A stretch of 5,634 nucleotides of DNA, from the NCBI GenBank assembly GCA_900313435.1, contig OMRF01000128.1, positions 1 to 5,634 on the forward strand, given 5' to 3'. Source of the DNA: an uncultured Lachnospiraceae bacterium. GTDB taxonomy: Bacteria > Bacillota > Clostridia > Lachnospirales > Lachnospiraceae. Made by a program: the position numbers and the translations under genes. Positions 4,826 to 5,634 of the stretch are shown here, piece by piece; positions within the stretch are counted from its first letter, which is position 1, and each line of letters opens with the position of its first letter. The notes beneath the pieces are model-generated. The model did not search any database and was not told the DNA's origin. It saw only the letters and a program-made list of their open reading frames with translations.

Positions 4826-5634
4826 ATGCTTCTTGCAATAGATGTAGGAAATACAAATATCACACTCGGCGTCTTTGACGGGGACCATCTGTTGGGGGAT
4901 TACCGTCTTACGACCGCAATTCCCAGGACTTCTGATGAATACGGGATGACGATCAGAAACATACTTAATCAGGACGATATCCATCACCGCCACAGGGTTC
5001 ATACCGATGACGGGTCAAATATCAATGATGAATTTGATCCCGTCCTTCCGAAGACTTATCCGACGGAAGGCAGAAAAGAGATCGATGCCTGTATCATAGC
5101 GTCGGTAGTGCCTGCAGTCATGCATTCCCTGACATCCGCTATCATCAAGTATTTTGGGGTACGTCCTCTCATAGTAGAGGCCGGAGTCAAGACAGGTATC
5201 AGGATCGTGACCGAAAACCCGAAGCAGGTAGGGGCTGACAGGATCGTGGATCTTGCCGGCGCCTACGGTCTTTACGGCGGTCCGCTCATAGTGATCGATT
5301 TTGGTACCGCCACCACCTATGATTTCATAGATAAGGACGGATCCTTTTCGGCGGCCGTCACGGCTCCCGGGATCAGGATGTGCGCCAAGGCTCTGTGGTC
5401 AGATACCGCAAAGCTTCCCGAGTTCGAGATCGTAAAGCCAAAGTCTATCCTTGCGACAGAGACTATTTCCTCAATGCAGGCCGGTCTTGTGTTTGGGCAG
5501 ATAGGACAGACGGAATACATCATCACAAAAATGAAAGAAGAGACCGGCAAAAAAAATATCCGTGTCATAGCCACAGGCGGGCTTGGCGGATTGATAAGCC
5601 AGAATACAAAGATGATAGATCTTTACAATCCCAC
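4826..5634 (+). CDS. coaX: Type III pantothenate kinase (3' end beyond the window)
   Basis: CoaX phosphorylates pantothenate, the first step of CoA synthesis, in the cytoplasm; type III enzymes need a monovalent cation and resist CoA feedback (family knowledge). The visible 269 residues show the ASKHA-fold motifs DVGNTNITLG (6-15, ATP phosphate loop), TSDEYG (35-40), GADR (136-139, with the catalytic Asp138), DFGTATTYD (158-166), TAPGI (179-183), TAKLPEFEI and ATGGLGGLIS near the right edge. Probably about 20 residues are missing. Residues about 52-82 form a His/Asp-rich insertion relative to the compact Bacillus-type enzyme. The ATG at 4826 has GAAAGGA (4812-4818) 7 nt upstream. It follows the small unknown gene by 12 nt. 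Adjacency to birA is a recurrent arrangement, and the two are even fused in some bacteria. The family call is firm. Confidence 0.96.
   Translation, partial: MLLAIDVGNTNITLGVFDGDHLLGDYRLTTAIPRTSDEYGMTIRNILNQDDIHHRHRVHTDDGSNINDEFDPVLPKTYPTEGRKEIDACIIASVVPAVMHSLTSAIIKYFGVRPLIVEAGVKTGIRIVTENPKQVGADRIVDLAGAYGLYGGPLIVIDFGTATTYDFIDKDGSFSAAVTAPGIRMCAKALWSDTAKLPEFEIVKPKSILATETISSMQAGLVFGQIGQTEYIITKMKEETGKKNIRVIATGGLGGLISQNTKMIDLYNP

Noticed and set aside
1..5634. Undescribed defence, mobile or CRISPR-like system
   Set aside because: All substantial reading frames belong to metabolic or housekeeping families apart from one small unknown gene; there are no transposase, integrase, att-like or spaced-repeat signals.

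Overview
The window looks like chromosomal housekeeping DNA from an anaerobic Firmicute, most likely a Lachnospiraceae-type clostridium. The grounds are strong GGAGG-type ribosome binding sites, moderate GC, tightly packed co-directional genes, a ferredoxin-domain aldo/keto reductase, and a small lineage-type gene between birA and coaX. The assignment is inference from style and gene order; no rRNA or other phylogenetic marker is present.

Layout. Bases 1-601 hold, on the minus strand, a thiamine pyrophosphokinase gene (thiN) whose 3' end lies off the left edge. A 72-bp divergent promoter region (602-673) separates it from a plus-strand run that fills the rest of the window: an aldo/keto reductase with a C-terminal 2x[4Fe-4S] domain (674-1735), an SPFH/stomatin-like membrane protein (1786-2718), ornithine carbamoyltransferase (argF, 2720-3718), a single-domain biotin-protein ligase (birA, about 3715-4470), a 116-residue protein of unknown function (4463-4813), and type III pantothenate kinase (coaX, from 4826, cut by the right edge). 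Gaps along the run are 50 nt, 1 nt, -4 nt, -8 nt and 12 nt, so from the SPFH gene onward it reads as one operon with translational coupling.

How the genes fit together. Three products act on cofactors: ThiN makes thiamine diphosphate, BirA attaches biotin to carboxylases, and CoaX performs the first step of CoA synthesis. ArgF makes citrulline. The reductase and SPFH protein have no specific role that can be read from the window.

Nothing here amounts to a new defence, mobile or regulatory system. The points worth a second look are local. birA has no standard start codon before its conserved N-terminus; the best candidate is AUA overlapping the argF stop as ATAA, behind a good Shine-Dalgarno. 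CoaX has an insertion of about 30 residues. ArgF has STRTY where the family has STRTR. The SPFH coiled coil is built on 11-residue repeats that are still visible as a 33-bp DNA duplication. The thiN/reductase divergent promoters share their -10 bases next to a small dyad.
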